NCBI RefSeq assembly: GCF_032854445.1
Contig: NC_088302.1
Location: 45,482,521-45,546,520, forward strand
Direction: 5' to 3'
Origin: Liolophura sinensis
Lineage: Eukaryota > Mollusca > Polyplacophora > Chitonida > Chitonidae
DNA: 64,000 nucleotides
This document shows, piece after piece, positions 26,001 to 37,192 of the stretch. The translations under genes and the position numbers were made by a program. The number at the start of each line of letters is the position of its first letter. The stretch's first letter is position 1. Below the pieces are notes generated by a model. The model had not been told where the DNA came from. It did no database searches and saw nothing but the letters and a program-made list of their open reading frames with translations.

Positions 26001-29000
26001 TGTTAATACAGTGATAGAGTTAAAACACCGACACAGGTCACCATAAGCGTAGAATGCCACTCTAATTTGACAACATAACTTCCATGCATTTACTGTCTAA
26101 TAATCTACTGTTTGTTTAACGTCACTTTTCAACATTATTTCAGGAAAATAATCGCTTTCATAACGCGAGGCAAGTCCATTTTCTCGTAACTTTTCGGAAT
26201 GATACCATTAGGTTAGGTATTTACAAGGAATGTTAAAAAAAGATAGTTCTACGAAGTTTTGCGAAAGTCGTCTTCATTAAATCAAGCTCGCGATGTTTAA
26301 CAGCATCATCTGAGATATACAAGACAACAGCATATTATACATGGTAAAGCCAGAGCTGTTAGGACAGTGTCATTGTTAAAAAAAATAGTTACTGTCACGT
26401 ACGGTGAAATACGGCCTCATGTCAGTTGATCTCATTTAGGGATTTATTCGAACTGTTCATGCCAATGCTTAAATAGTAGTAACTTACAACCCCCCTCCCC
26501 CCTACAGAACCATAACTTTTTCAGAATAAGGTAAAAAATATATGCAGTGATGCTAATTGCAATATACATGTATTGGACGTCACTGACCACGAATTACTCA
26601 AATATAAGCGCCATGTCCGACATTCGTATACCATTCTCAGTCCCTAAAGGGCGTTTCAAGTCGATTATCGCAAGATCCATTTCCAAAACAACGTTTAACA
26701 CTTGCTCCCAAAGACAAAGATATGTAAGAAATTATACATATAGGAAATAAAGCCGGTAACACACAAGAGAGAAGCGGTCATCAATTTTCAATGATGCCGG
26801 CCAGACAGTTGATATTTCAGGCATGAATTCCATATCAAAGTTCAAATTCGTAGTCCATGAATGAGTTCCAGGTCAAATAACAATTAAACAAGGTATCTCA
26901 GTCGCGATTTGATTGCACCTGTTCATAAAGGCATCATGCAGATGTAATAAGAATGGCTGCCTTTACGGCCCCTAGCCCCAAGTTAAGCGGTATAACAGAT
27001 AGTGATTCAAAAGTAACGGACGATTACGTCTTTCCCGTTAATATGTAAGGATCTCATACTACAAGAGGCGCCATCTACGATGTTACACATGACATGCTGG
27101 TCTGTATAAAAGCTGTCTACAAGACAGACGGTTTAACTCTGCAACCAACGCCACCTGTGTTGTTAAATACCATGTGCGGGATAGATATGTACATAAGGAT
27201 AACAGCGCTGTCTATGTGGCTGATCACAACGTAGATCACCAGAGATTCTGAACGCTCTGTCCATACCTGCCAACGAGAGTGTTATACTCATTGTAAAATA
27301 TGAGAAACTTAGAACGAAGGCGTTTGATGGAGTATCCTTGACAAACTAGTTTTTGAATTAACGACTTGTCACGCAGATTAAAGTCATCACAATTTACGCA
27401 AGATCTAACAAATGCTACAAGGGAGATATGTATACGCCATAAGCAGGAGCCTTTGGTGTATTGCTATCCAAATAAGGATAATTTACAATATCAAACTTGA
27501 AATCATCCCTTTTGTCGTAAAGGCGGCGTGAAAGGTGACCTTGTTCGTCTTTGTACAGATTAAAAGCTTTTAAGGAAAGTTCAACCTTTCTAGCAATAAT
27601 TATATGGTGACGGGCCAATAACGGCATACACACCTAACGTAAGCCAGCTATTGTACTTAGATGCATGTCATATCCCTTTATTCTGGGAGCAGGGAAAATA
27701 GGTCAAATGAATAAGTATCAGGTAAATATTTATTTCGTCTACATTGGCAACCTTTCGCATGTAAGGTCTATAAACCTGATAAGCCACCTTATATTTTGAA
27801 CTCTGCTGGGGGTCCCAGCGGGACCCCCGCAGCATATACACATTGTAACTTTCCACAAGAATACAAACATGCATATCCCGTCTGAAGGTGTTAATTGTCT
27901 ATTTCATATAGTAAGCATATACCATTATTTTTTGTAAGCGGCACAAAACATTAACACATTTTAAGACTTGTATATACGCCATTGTCGAAAAAGTATGAAA
28001 AATATTACACAAACCTGAAATTCCAGCCCGTGTTCGTCCCTGCAATAATCTTTCAACTTTGGGTACACTCTCTCCATCAGTGCATTTCGCTCCCAGATCA
28101 TGTCTACAAAATGAAAGGAAAAGACCTTTAAAAATCGAAGTGTGCATCACCCAATAGACCACTTAAAACTGTGCATAAATATACTTTCGTTTATTTTTTT
28201 AGATTTTTGTGAACAGAGTTAAATGGGTTTAAACGTTTGAACTCTAAGGTGGGCTTTATGGACCATATTATTAGAGTTTACGAACTCTGATGTCACAGGA
28301 AGTTTTTTCAAGGCGTCACAGGAAGTTTTTCTAACTCCCATCAGGTCACTGAATAACTCTTTCTACCTAGGAGTGAAAGATTACTGAAATAATCTTCCCT
28401 AACATTTCTTCCTTCTGGTGAACATCAGGGAAAAAAAGATGATGTGACGTCAGAGTTCCTAGATACCGTCAGCATGGTTCATAAAGCCTCCATTATATTC
28501 AAGTATTTAAATGCCTTTCAACACTCTAACAATCTAACAAAAAAAATGAAAGTATTTTTACCCCTGGTTTTCAGTTGTCTATGTAATGAACTTTACTTAA
28601 TATTTTAGCTTTCTTCTACTTTAAAGTGTATCAAAGTGAATAATCAGATAATCATGATAATTTCACTCATATGACGACGAAGGTGTGCATGTAATGTGCC
28701 GCCCCGCTCGAGCCATTATTCTGACACGGGTCAACCAGTTGTTGCGCTATCCCCTTCATGCTGAACGCTTACAACTTCCTATAAATACTCACGTCCAAAA
28801 GAAACTATACCAAGGCTTTGAGAGACGACCGAACAAAAGCAACCACATGTTGCATATGCAAGAGATATGTATTCAAGAGTGATGTTTTGGGATGGTGTTA
28901 ACTAGATGAGATTCCATGATAGGGGAAACATTTTCATGAACAGTCACACAAAGACGCATGTGTGTCCGCATGAAAGACGTTAAATCGCAAAAAAATCGGA

Positions 29001-31154
29001 CGTTAGTATATATATCCCTGTTGGAACAGGAAAATTTTGTTTGCAATGGTTTTTCAGTTCCCGGGCCCACCTTCGCTTAAAAGCATTTGTACTGTGTACT
29101 TAAAATGTAAAAATAACAGATTCCTGATACAAGTAGTTAAGAATGACCCCGTACTTCACTATAAGCTGTTTTTCGATACGCTCTACAGGCAGCGAAATTT
29201 GGCCTGCCGGCGAAACCCAGAAATCGGTTACGTCTTTTCCGCCTCGCCTAACCGATCATTCGGTTACGCCACGTATGTTTATCAACCCGATCGGTTACGC
29301 TAATTGTTTACGTGGTTTATGTTTCAGGCATCATTCTGGATCATTAATAAAAGTATTCAGCTCAATGTTATGTTTGTTTTTCTTTTCTATATCTAGCAGC
29401 TCATACCGTAAGGTTGGTGAACAAAAGAAAGAGAAATTTTACACTCACACGGTGTTTCAACGTTGTGTGTTGCCTGGTTGGTACTTGACTCCTGTGGCAC
29501 ATTTTTACGTGAAATTCCGTTATACAGGCTTATATGTGAAAAGATAAGTCAAAATAAATAATTTGAGTATTATCTCAAAGCCTGTAAAGCATATATGAAT
29601 GATTACATTTCCATGTGACCAGCACAGGCAGCTGGCTGTGGCTGACTGCATACTGGCCGCGTTGTGATTATGAAAGCTGTTCAGTCCAGTTTATCTGTAG
29701 TTACCTAATGCACACTAACTCTAAGGACGTTCTCGTTGGACAGTTGGCCTAACCGATTTTCCGGTTAGCCAAATTGAACCGCACGTAACCGTTGCGCGAC
29801 CGACGGTTTCGTTCGCGCCAAATTTCGCTGCCTGCTCTACATACATAACTCAGAGAGCCCAGATTAAACTACATGTACAGATATATTGGCAATGCACGTA
29901 AAAAGTGTGTGAAGGCATTCATAATTCAGGCCCCAACCCTTTGAAAGGAGCCCCACCCCCCTCCCTCCACTCCTACCCTCCCCAATCCCCCCCAGACACC
30001 TGTGTCTGTTCAACATCATCCATCGCCTATGTTTTTGTTAGGCTATAGGCATGTCATGCTTCAACGTCAGTAAATTCAGTGTTTTACAGACCAGGTGAGG
30101 GACCCGACTCCTGCATGTATGCATGCTGTGTTATGCAATTCAAAGGATTTTTATGGGCTTCAAACAGTCGCGCTTGACCTTCGCCCTGAATGGAGAGCTG
30201 ATCGACAGGGTTTGGGTCAGCCGATGCTTTGCCCATAGACCTTTAGGCCAACTCATGCGTCAAATCAATGGGTGTTTTGGACGATATACTGGTCGCATGC
30301 ATGCCTCGGTTGTTCACATGCACGTATAGTTTTCGCCTGATTACCCGAGGAAGGGCTATATAACTCTAAAAGTATGCAAGCAGCCTACCGGTATATTTAT
30401 TTATTTGGTCGGTGTTCTACGCCGTACTCAAGAATATTTCACTAGTACCACAGCGGCCATCATTATGGTGAGAGGAAATCAGAGCCAGGAAGAACCCCAC
30501 GACCATCCGGAAATTGCTGCACATCTTCCCTCTTACTCAAGCAGCCTACAGTATATACATGTATGTTCATAGCGCAGCCATGTTAATACACACAGGGTCC
30601 GTATGATCAGTATACAGTACATGACAAGCACCAGATCATCAGCAGACTGAATGCAGCCCTATACAATATGAAGTCAAACCCATCAAACACGCATAGAGTA
30701 ACATTTTCTGCGATTCTCACATAATTTGTGAAATGTGAACAATAAGGACCTATGTGAACATAGGCCTATATGACAGGACTAGCTGCTGTTTGGAGTACCG
30801 GTAGGTGTTCCACAATAACGGAGTCAAAAAATATCACACGGATGTTTGATTTTGTAATCATGGATATTTACATTAATCTGATTATAGGCGATTGCACGAC
30901 TACGAGTGGGTCCACTGTATATGTGTGTACGTAACTAGGGCCGTCGGGTAAACAGAGCAAAGTCTTCACATTAGCCATTAAGGCAAGGCAGCCATAGGCC
31001 ATGGCGTGTCTGAACGTCCCATACGCTTAGTATTCTAACCTGAAAATGTCGAACTGATGAACACCCGAACGATTTTCGAGGAGATTTCCGGGACTTTGCT
31101 TGCAGTTCCATCCAGCAATGATCTGTGATAAGCTTGTTCCATTTTTTCTCCCAT
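17048..31154 (-). CDS. NACHT and WD-repeat protein, NWD1/NWD2-like (8 coding exons)
   Basis: Minus-strand gene assembled from GT-AG junctions with matching phases. Coding exons: 31154-31040, 28103-28015, 25661-25545, 24931-24728, 22944-22803, 22200-21586, 21251-21112, 20725-17048; about 1,699 residues. The N-terminus (residues about 30-110) has the DUF4062/TIR-like signature VRVFISSTFS-D-MIWERNALME, then AVDMRWGV, EIRNCQELSIGPNFV and GQKYGSRPFP, as in NWD1, NWD2 and TEP1-type proteins. The NACHT P-loop GPSGSGKT lies near residue 394 and Walker B IVIYLDSVDQL near 483. WD40-like repeats fill roughly residues 920-1650 (for example LEGHNKSIVDVVFLPG and FGWDGMICFWD). The family comprises cytosolic STAND-type ATPases that oligomerise on a WD40 sensor; the ligand here is unknown. 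The start is the first ATG in the frame after an in-frame upstream TAG. The whole C-terminal half sits in one 3.7-kb exon. Family assignment is strong; the orthologue within the family is uncertain. Confidence 0.9.
20898..20985 (-). mobile_element. SINE fragment in NWD-like intron
   Basis: The inverted tail (TTTGATTGGAATTTTACACCGTACTCA) is followed by the complement of GGTCTGTCAGCAAGTTGC and of the TGGCTTCC segment. It is internally deleted and old. Confidence 0.65.
24118..24348 (+). repeat. Short minisatellite, ~47-78 bp period
   Basis: Four to five imperfect copies of a block containing CGAGATCCACAG, CCTATGCCAGG and CTGACAAA. They lie in an NWD-like intron, shortly before a SINE (24440). 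No coding meaning is apparent. Confidence 0.65.
24438..24652 (+). mobile_element. SINE in NWD-like intron
   Basis: It starts at GACTCAGGAGCCTCCCACC and covers the B-box region, body and tail to AATCAAATAAATAAATAT. A C14 run replaces the usual TTTCCCCCGG segment. Confidence 0.85.
24944..25197 (-). mobile_element. Second tRNA-derived SINE type, inverted
   Basis: The plus strand begins with (TATT)n and CACTAGTCTTGTTTAACATCAT, a relative of the first SINE's tail. It ends with a tRNA-like head whose minus strand reads TTGGCTTAGCCAACA (A-box-like) and GCAGGCTTGAACCC (B-box-like). The body differs from the first family. Confidence 0.6.
28113..28624. mobile_element. Fold-back MITE, copy B, abutting an NWD-like exon
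   Basis: Same family as 6862-7342 (AAAGGAAAAGACC start, GGTGGGCTTTATGG, TTTTCAGTTGTCTATGT, TTTTAGCTTTCTTCTACTTT end). Its left end lies 10 bases from the acceptor of NWD-like exon 2 (exon starts at 28103). On the minus strand its terminus CTTTTCCTTT forms the pyrimidine tract of that acceptor. Confidence 0.75.
29186..29834. mobile_element. Non-autonomous DNA transposon (649 bp) with perfect 18-bp terminal inverted repeats
   Basis: It begins CAGGCAGCGAAATTTGGC at 29186-29203 and ends with its exact complement at 29817-29834. CTCTA flanks both ends (29181-29185 and 29835-29839), a candidate 5-bp target duplication. Inside both ends are repeated short palindromic motifs (TCGGTTACG, AACCGAT, CCGGTTA), the kind of subterminal array that transposases bind. 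There is no transposase ORF, so it is a MITE-like passenger. Superfamily not assigned: the ends fit no common signature I am sure of. It lies in NWD-like intron 1. Confidence 0.85.
30394..30535 (-). mobile_element. SINE, 3' part, inverted, in NWD-like intron 1
   Basis: TATTTATTTGGTCGGTGTTCTACGCC, then AAGAATATTTCACTAGTACC and the complement of the body (ATTATGGTGAGAGGAAA) match the inverted SINE. The tRNA head is absent. Confidence 0.85.
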
Positions 31155-32644
31155 CTTCACAAGGCTACCCAGCCATACCAACCTGTCGCCTATTTGTCCG
31201 TCTTCATGCTAGTGTGTATTCTTCCAGGGGAAGATAACTCTCAGCCCTATTGAGCGAGACTCACTGCATTGTTCCCTGATAAATGTGAAGTGATCCAGCT
31301 ACGGTTGCAAAAAAAAATAAGAAAAAAGAAAAAATAAAGAAGAAAAAATAAAGAAGAAAAAAATAAGTCTCAAGTAGTATAACATTTGGTGAAGTATATT
31401 AGCATATACAACTTATATGCTGCAGTGAATATATTGTAAGGGGCATTGTCAAAATATGGTCAGTTACCGCAATAAATACCCAGTGGTTTTAGTGCACGGC
31501 TAAAATTGTTGAAGAAGTTGGTACATCTATATGATTGTAGGCCTACATGTATACGTATCAATGGTAATCTGGCTAACTTAGCGTACTGAAATGCTGAAAT
31601 GCTAAAGGTTAAATCAAGGCTAATGTAACTTTAATCATATGTAAAAAGTGATTTTAATGCTGTAAGTAGGACAATTAAGCATAAATTTGGACAAAAATGT
31701 ACATGCAAAATTAGCAACACTAAATGTAAGAACATACGCTAAAAGCAAAATTGTTAATGCTAATTGTAAATAGTTGAAAATCAATTCACTATTACAGTAA
31801 CTTTATAATAGTAATTGCTTTTTTTTTACATCAATGTGTATCAGTCATGAATTAAATATTTGGTTATGTCGGCACAACGTGTGATATTATTTCTATCAGT
31901 AAATCAAATTATAAATGACTTTTACACAATCTTAATTAAATTCCACTCAAAAAAGGGAAGGTATCATATATGCTACCATATTTCCCTCTCTGGGTGTTGT
32001 GCATTGTAAACACAAAATGCTAAACATAATCAGGCCAGTAGATTGTAGTAAAATTGGACCTTAACAAAATTAGTATCAAAAAGATGGGAGAGATGCCACC
32101 TACTATGTCGGGAAAAGGTTAAAAAGATCATGAATATGTGTCATATATCTATTGTCTGTTTGTTTGTTTGTTTAATTACATGTTCAAAAATTATTATCTT
32201 ATACATCGGTGGTCAGCTAAATAGGTGGTGGAAACTGAAGTGTCCTGGAATTGGTAAGCCAGTAACATTTGGCAATCAGTTACTGACAAACTTTTTTATG
32301 TGTGAACAAAGAGATTGCACAATGCACAGAAGCACTGCAACCACTTTACTGTCAGTGAGACTCCACCGGCAAGGAGGGCAGGGAAATACAGAAATACAGT
32401 TCAAGCCTTAGCTTGAATATGGAACGGTTAAGAGTTTTGCTGTTCACCATGCAGCCACGTTCACATGATGAATACAATAAACACAACCACTGCACATTTT
32501 GAACCCAGCACCGAACACTTGAACAAAAATGCATGCCAATTCAGAGAATTGAGATCCAGTGCTACATATACACAACTTTTGATTTGTAAACATGATCTAA
32601 TCTTAAAGGATACATGAAAAAGATTATGGTTTAAACTTACCGGG

Positions 32645-32727
32645 AACATAGGACTTCATTAACATCCCCAATTCGAGATCTTCCTTCAACCGAGTTGATT
32701 TGACATCTATTATCCTTGACATCACAT
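32645..32727 (-). other. Exon-like open segment with good splice donor, unassigned
   Basis: The minus strand has an acceptor-like CTGCAG, then YVMSRIIDVKSTRLKEDL and ELGMLMKSYVP, then a strong donor G|GTAAGT. It lies between the SMIM20-like 3' end and NWD-like exon 1. Its donor phase (1) would fit NWD-like exon 2 but not exon 1. It might be an alternative first exon or a 5' UTR exon. No homology recognised. Confidence 0.25.
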
Positions 32728-33953
32728 AAACTGCAGACTACTTATTTCTGTACTGACTGCTAGGGCCTTAGGAAAACTGTCATATAAAGCCACTTTTATG
32801 CCCTTACAGGCACTGCAAAGCGTATTTAGGCTTAAGCATGTTAGCTCACATCCTAAACCAGATACCAGTACTAAGAATTAAAAACCAACCATTTCATTTC
32901 TCCTTTAAGGTTCCACGGAGTGAATTTGCACACCGAACTTCATCAAATAAAATAACATTTAGACGTGTTTCTGCACGGAAGCCACACCATGACAGATAGA
33001 CAATCATATTAATATCCCATGCTTTTCACAAAAGTGTGGGATGAAAATACTTAGTACCTAGGTAATAATGCTTAAAAGTTTGAAATTTCATGGTCTCCAG
33101 TTAGAAACTTGCCCTACTTTTTACAAATATGTATTTCAGCGAATTTAAGTATATCTCCATACAACAACACAAGATGTGCAAGAAAATAACTTGAACATTC
33201 AGACTGAAAATCATGTCAATATTTTATTTGTAGAATATCTGTGTTTCTTGCTTCTTGACTTACAAATTCTTACTAGCACTCGTAAGATACACAAGTTGTC
33301 AAAAAGAAGTGTTGACACCTTAAAACACCTGTCGCGATTAGACTTTTATCAGACCCACATCCACACATAATATTATACATATGTAGGTTATCCTTAGCAT
33401 TTTGGTTACTTTCTGTTAACCCAACAATCTTTACCTTTATTAGTGGGGTTATTGACTGTTTGATCACGCTGGTTCGTCCTGATATTAAAATACTAGTCCC
33501 CGCCAAAAAAAAAAAAAAAAAAAAAAGAAAGAGGACAAATATCACAACTATGATTAGCAGATATTGTAAGCATTATCCTTGCAACATATTGTACATGCCT
33601 TCTCAAGGTTTTCGGACAGACAGCATTTGTTTCAATACCACAAAACACTCAATCATTTTTCTGCCATCTTATCAACGTCACACAGCTTGGTCGTGTTTTC
33701 ACATTTGCAGCTGACTTGTACAAACAGTCCTTTGGACACTGATCCAATACATGCAGTGATACAAAACTCCATTTATTACAGCCACCATGTTGTAGAGATA
33801 TGGACAGTGTCAAGTCACACAAGTGGTAATACTTCCTAAAGTAATGGAAACACTGTGAAGAGTCCAAACACGCATGCTGTCCATCTCACACAATGTAGTC
33901 TCAACATGTCACAGACATCGATGTATACATGAATATCTACGATAATCATCCAG

Positions 33954-36900
33954 CTACTTTTTGCGATCAAAAGGATCTGACCAAACCTTCATGCCTGGAA
34001 ATAAAAAAAAATGAAGTTTATAAGGAATTTACATTGAAACTGTATCATACAGCAGTTAACACTTCCTCCCATCAAGGTTTACGCCAACTTCAAGACTTCA
34101 TATGCATAGGACCATTGTTGCGTACTCCCAAATGTGAAATTAACTCAGGATGAACACACTTAATTGTATGTTCGCATGCTTTGCATTTTTTATGTCATAC
34201 TTTACAACAGTATTGCAGTAATATGAAAGTGAGGAGTTCTTATGTATGTGTATATATACTGTGTCTTCTAGTGGCACCAAAGCGCTGTATCATGGAGAAG
34301 ATACCAGATATGACACCCCACCCAGTCACATAATACTGACACAAGGCCAATCAGTCCTGTTTCCTTGCTCTAACCTCTGTGCTGAGTGCCATGTGAGGCA
34401 GCTGTAAGTACCATTTTTAAAGTCTTTGGTCTGACCTGGCTTCAAGGCGTATGCTCTAACCATTAGGCCATCGAAGCAGTCAATACATTTATTTGATTGT
34501 TGTTTGTCATACTCAACAGTTTTTCACTTATATGACGACCATCAGTTTTATTGATGGAGGAAACCAAAGTGTACCTCATGTGTCCTGGCGATTTAAAAGC
34601 AAGCACCTTCAATGACTAGACCACAGCCCACTCCTGGATAGGACTGACGATGCTCTGAATGCAGTGTCATGGAAGCTTGCATTATCTTACCTGCAGCAAA
34701 GAAGGCAAGAGTGCAGCATGCAGCAAGGCAGGTCTCAATGCCAGAGCAGGTCTATATTCACAGTGTTGCCTCACTGCAGTGCCATACCCAAGATACAGAA
34801 CAGAGTCACAGTATACTAACATCTGGCTGATGAATACTTGACCTAATTTCTTTGATAAATATTACTTTTTTTGTTTTTATTTATTTATTTCACTGTTTAT
34901 TAATGCCACACTAAAACACTTTTGCACTCCTACAATGGCAGTCAGTATTATTGAAAAAGGAAACTTCCATTCCCTCGGTAACCCACTGATATTTGGCAAT
35001 TTGCTGGCATTTTGCATTTCAGCAATTTCACATAAATGAAGCAAACTCTATATACCTTTATAATTGGATTAAGGAAACAAAAGCAAAATGGTTGAGTCAG
35101 CCAATTTCAGGTCTTCACACAAAGTATAATTTTATTAGTGTACACCTATCTCATTTGTCACTCAGTACTGACAGGACTGGTTGGCCTGGTGTCAGTATCA
35201 TGTCTCTGGGTGGGATGCCCTGTCTGGTGTCTTTTGTATGATATTTCAGGGACGGCAGCAGGGATTCGCCCACAAGAAGACATAGTATGTGTACACACAC
35301 CTAATTACTCCTTATCGTCATATGACTGAAAAATCGTTCAGGCATATTCAGTGCATACACACATTTAGGCTAGAGGCAAGGATATGGGGGTTCCCAGGTC
35401 TGACTGTACATTTTAGGCATGTAATTTCCAATTTGTTGCTGTCATCACACTATTTCATTTTATGTGATGATGCTGAAACTGTCACAACTGGTATGTAACC
35501 TCCATTAAATTTTTTGACTTACACTTTCAACATTTTGAATAATTGCATGTTTTGGAGGGTTATTGTTTGGCCCTCACAATATACTGACCTCCTGGCTGTA
35601 TCTTTTCTCTGTCAATTCCTTCCCTGGCTGTTTTCTGAATGTCCTCTGAAACAGAAAGCAACACTGAACAGTTTTCAAATAATTTAAAGCTAATCGGTTA
35701 TAACTTATAAAACCATTATCTTGAACTTAAATGCATTTTTAAAGTCAAGTTACCAGAAAACACATCACATTGCAGCTAGAAAACACTTCATAACATGGTT
35801 GAGAAAAGTAGGTTTTATTCCCTTATTTACCAAATATGTAGTATAGCTCTTCTAAACAACTTCCTACTACTGAATCCTGTATGGAAAAAGGCCACATCTT
35901 TCAATGCAAAATGTAGAGTGTTTTGTTTTCTTTTCACCCTTTCCTGTACGTACATATACAATGCATGTCAGTTTTGATCACTGTGATTCTCACTAATTAA
36001 TGTTTTTATAACATGTAAATGTACAATTTTATCAGGTGAGATAGAACCATTATACCAAGCTGGCAATTTCCCAAATTCAAGTGATACGGTGTCGTAGAGA
36101 AACAGGGCTTGATCTTACTGAATAATTTGGGTACCCTGTTGATTCATAAAGCTGTCACTTTGACCATTTGCATGGCTGACGCATGGTGGTCGGCATGCTA
36201 GCCCAGGTCTTTGCCCCAGGAGCCTTTCACCTATGCAGTCGCTGTGAGGTCAAGCCCTGCTCAGACTGGCTTCCTCTCCAAAAACGCAAGGAGGTCTGCC
36301 AGCAACCTGTGGATGGTTGTGGGTTTCCACCCATCATAATGCTGAGAGGATTCATGAGTAAAGCGTACAACCCCAATCAAATTAATAAATATGACAATGA
36401 AAATATTGTCATTTGGGATCCCAGAGTTCTCAACCTGGATCAAGCCCTCAGAGATCAAAGCTTCATTATATGCAATTCTATCTTAGCAAATTTTCATTCA
36501 ATCTTTTGGCCTGTAACTGATTCAGGTTAACATGGCATACTGTGGGCTAACTCACTGTCCTCTTAATCATGATCTCTAATCCAGGTGTGAGGTGTGCAAC
36601 TTAAGTGTGATATCGGGAGAGCAAGAAATTTGTAAATAACAAAAAATGTCATTCACATATGATCTTACTTTTCAAGTTTTGGTAGGTGATGAATTGGAAT
36701 TAGAATTTGTTGAAAAATGTTATCATGGAAAGGTCAAAAAAACTGATCTTCTCCAAATCCCTTTACATTAACATCTGGGTTATGTTAAACTGTCTGTGTC
36801 TCTTACATGTTTTTGCCCCTATCAGTGTTATACCTAGCTCCAACATAACAACTGTATTAGTCTCGGGTTATACATATGATAGTAGAGGCAGCACATGGTA

Positions 36901-37069
36901 TACAGGGGTTTGAACACAGGTATAAACAGATTTTTAACCGATGTGCGCACTTACGCCACTTTTTTGGATTTAAATAAGGGTCTATTATAATTGGATATAA
37001 GGCTACCCCGATGGTGCCCACAACCCCCGTTATAAACAGTCCATATCGCCATCCTTTCATCAGCACCAT
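33954..37069 (-). CDS. SMIM20: SMIM20/MITRAC7-like mitochondrial small membrane protein (3 exons)
   Basis: Three exons with compatible phases: 37069-36955, 35645-35589 and 33994-33954, giving a 70-residue protein (human SMIM20 is 67). Exon 1 encodes a positively charged start and a membrane segment, GLFITGVVGTIGVALYPIII, then DPYLNPKKW. Exon 2 encodes a charged helix (QDIQKTAREGIDREKIQPG). Exon 3 encodes the hallmark tail GMKVWSDPFDRKK. In vertebrates this inner-membrane protein stabilises newly made COX1 during cytochrome c oxidase assembly. The start ATG at 37069 is the best fit to family length; upstream in-frame ATGs would add about 40 residues, and a second ATG lies at 37060. Intron 1 contains a SINE; a minus-strand AATAAA lies at about 33223-33228. 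The gene is divergent from the PP2C gene. Confidence 0.85.
34405..34640 (-). mobile_element. tRNA-like SINE remnants, inverted, two adjoining pieces
   Basis: On the minus strand, complementary to about 34430-34480, reads ATGGCCTAATGGTTAGAGCATA, a tRNA-like head. An adjoining piece at about 34493-34625 starts with a SINE tail (TTTATTTGATTGTTGTTTGTCATACTC) and ends in another head-like stretch. They are SINE-derived, not functional tRNAs: no complete cloverleaf was found. Confidence 0.5.
36180..36391 (+). mobile_element. SINE in SMIM20-like intron 1
   Basis: It covers the B-box area (GTCGCTGTGAGGTCAAGCCC), TGGCTTCCTCTCC, GGTCTGCCAGCAACCTGTGG and a shortened tail ending CAATCAAATTAATAAAT. Inserted opposite to gene direction. 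Confidence 0.85.
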
Positions 37070-37192
37070 CTCGACTGTCCACAGTCCAGGCACCATGCAC
37101 ATAGGCCGGATGTACCCAACAGAATGTGCAGAAAAACTCAGTCGAGGGAAGATGGGGTCAATCAGGTCAAACTTGCAGCAACTGTTGCTCAT

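Noticed and set aside
29143-29547. 134-codon plus-strand ORF
   Set aside because: It lies inside and across the end of a terminal-inverted-repeat element and has no coding signature.
31308-31370. A-rich stretch of AAAAATAAAGAAGAAA units
   Set aside because: Simple low-complexity sequence; no retroelement body adjoins it.
34430-34480. tRNA-like sequence on the minus strand
   Set aside because: It has an A-box-like head and anticodon-arm-like region but no complete cloverleaf, and is attached to SINE tail sequence.
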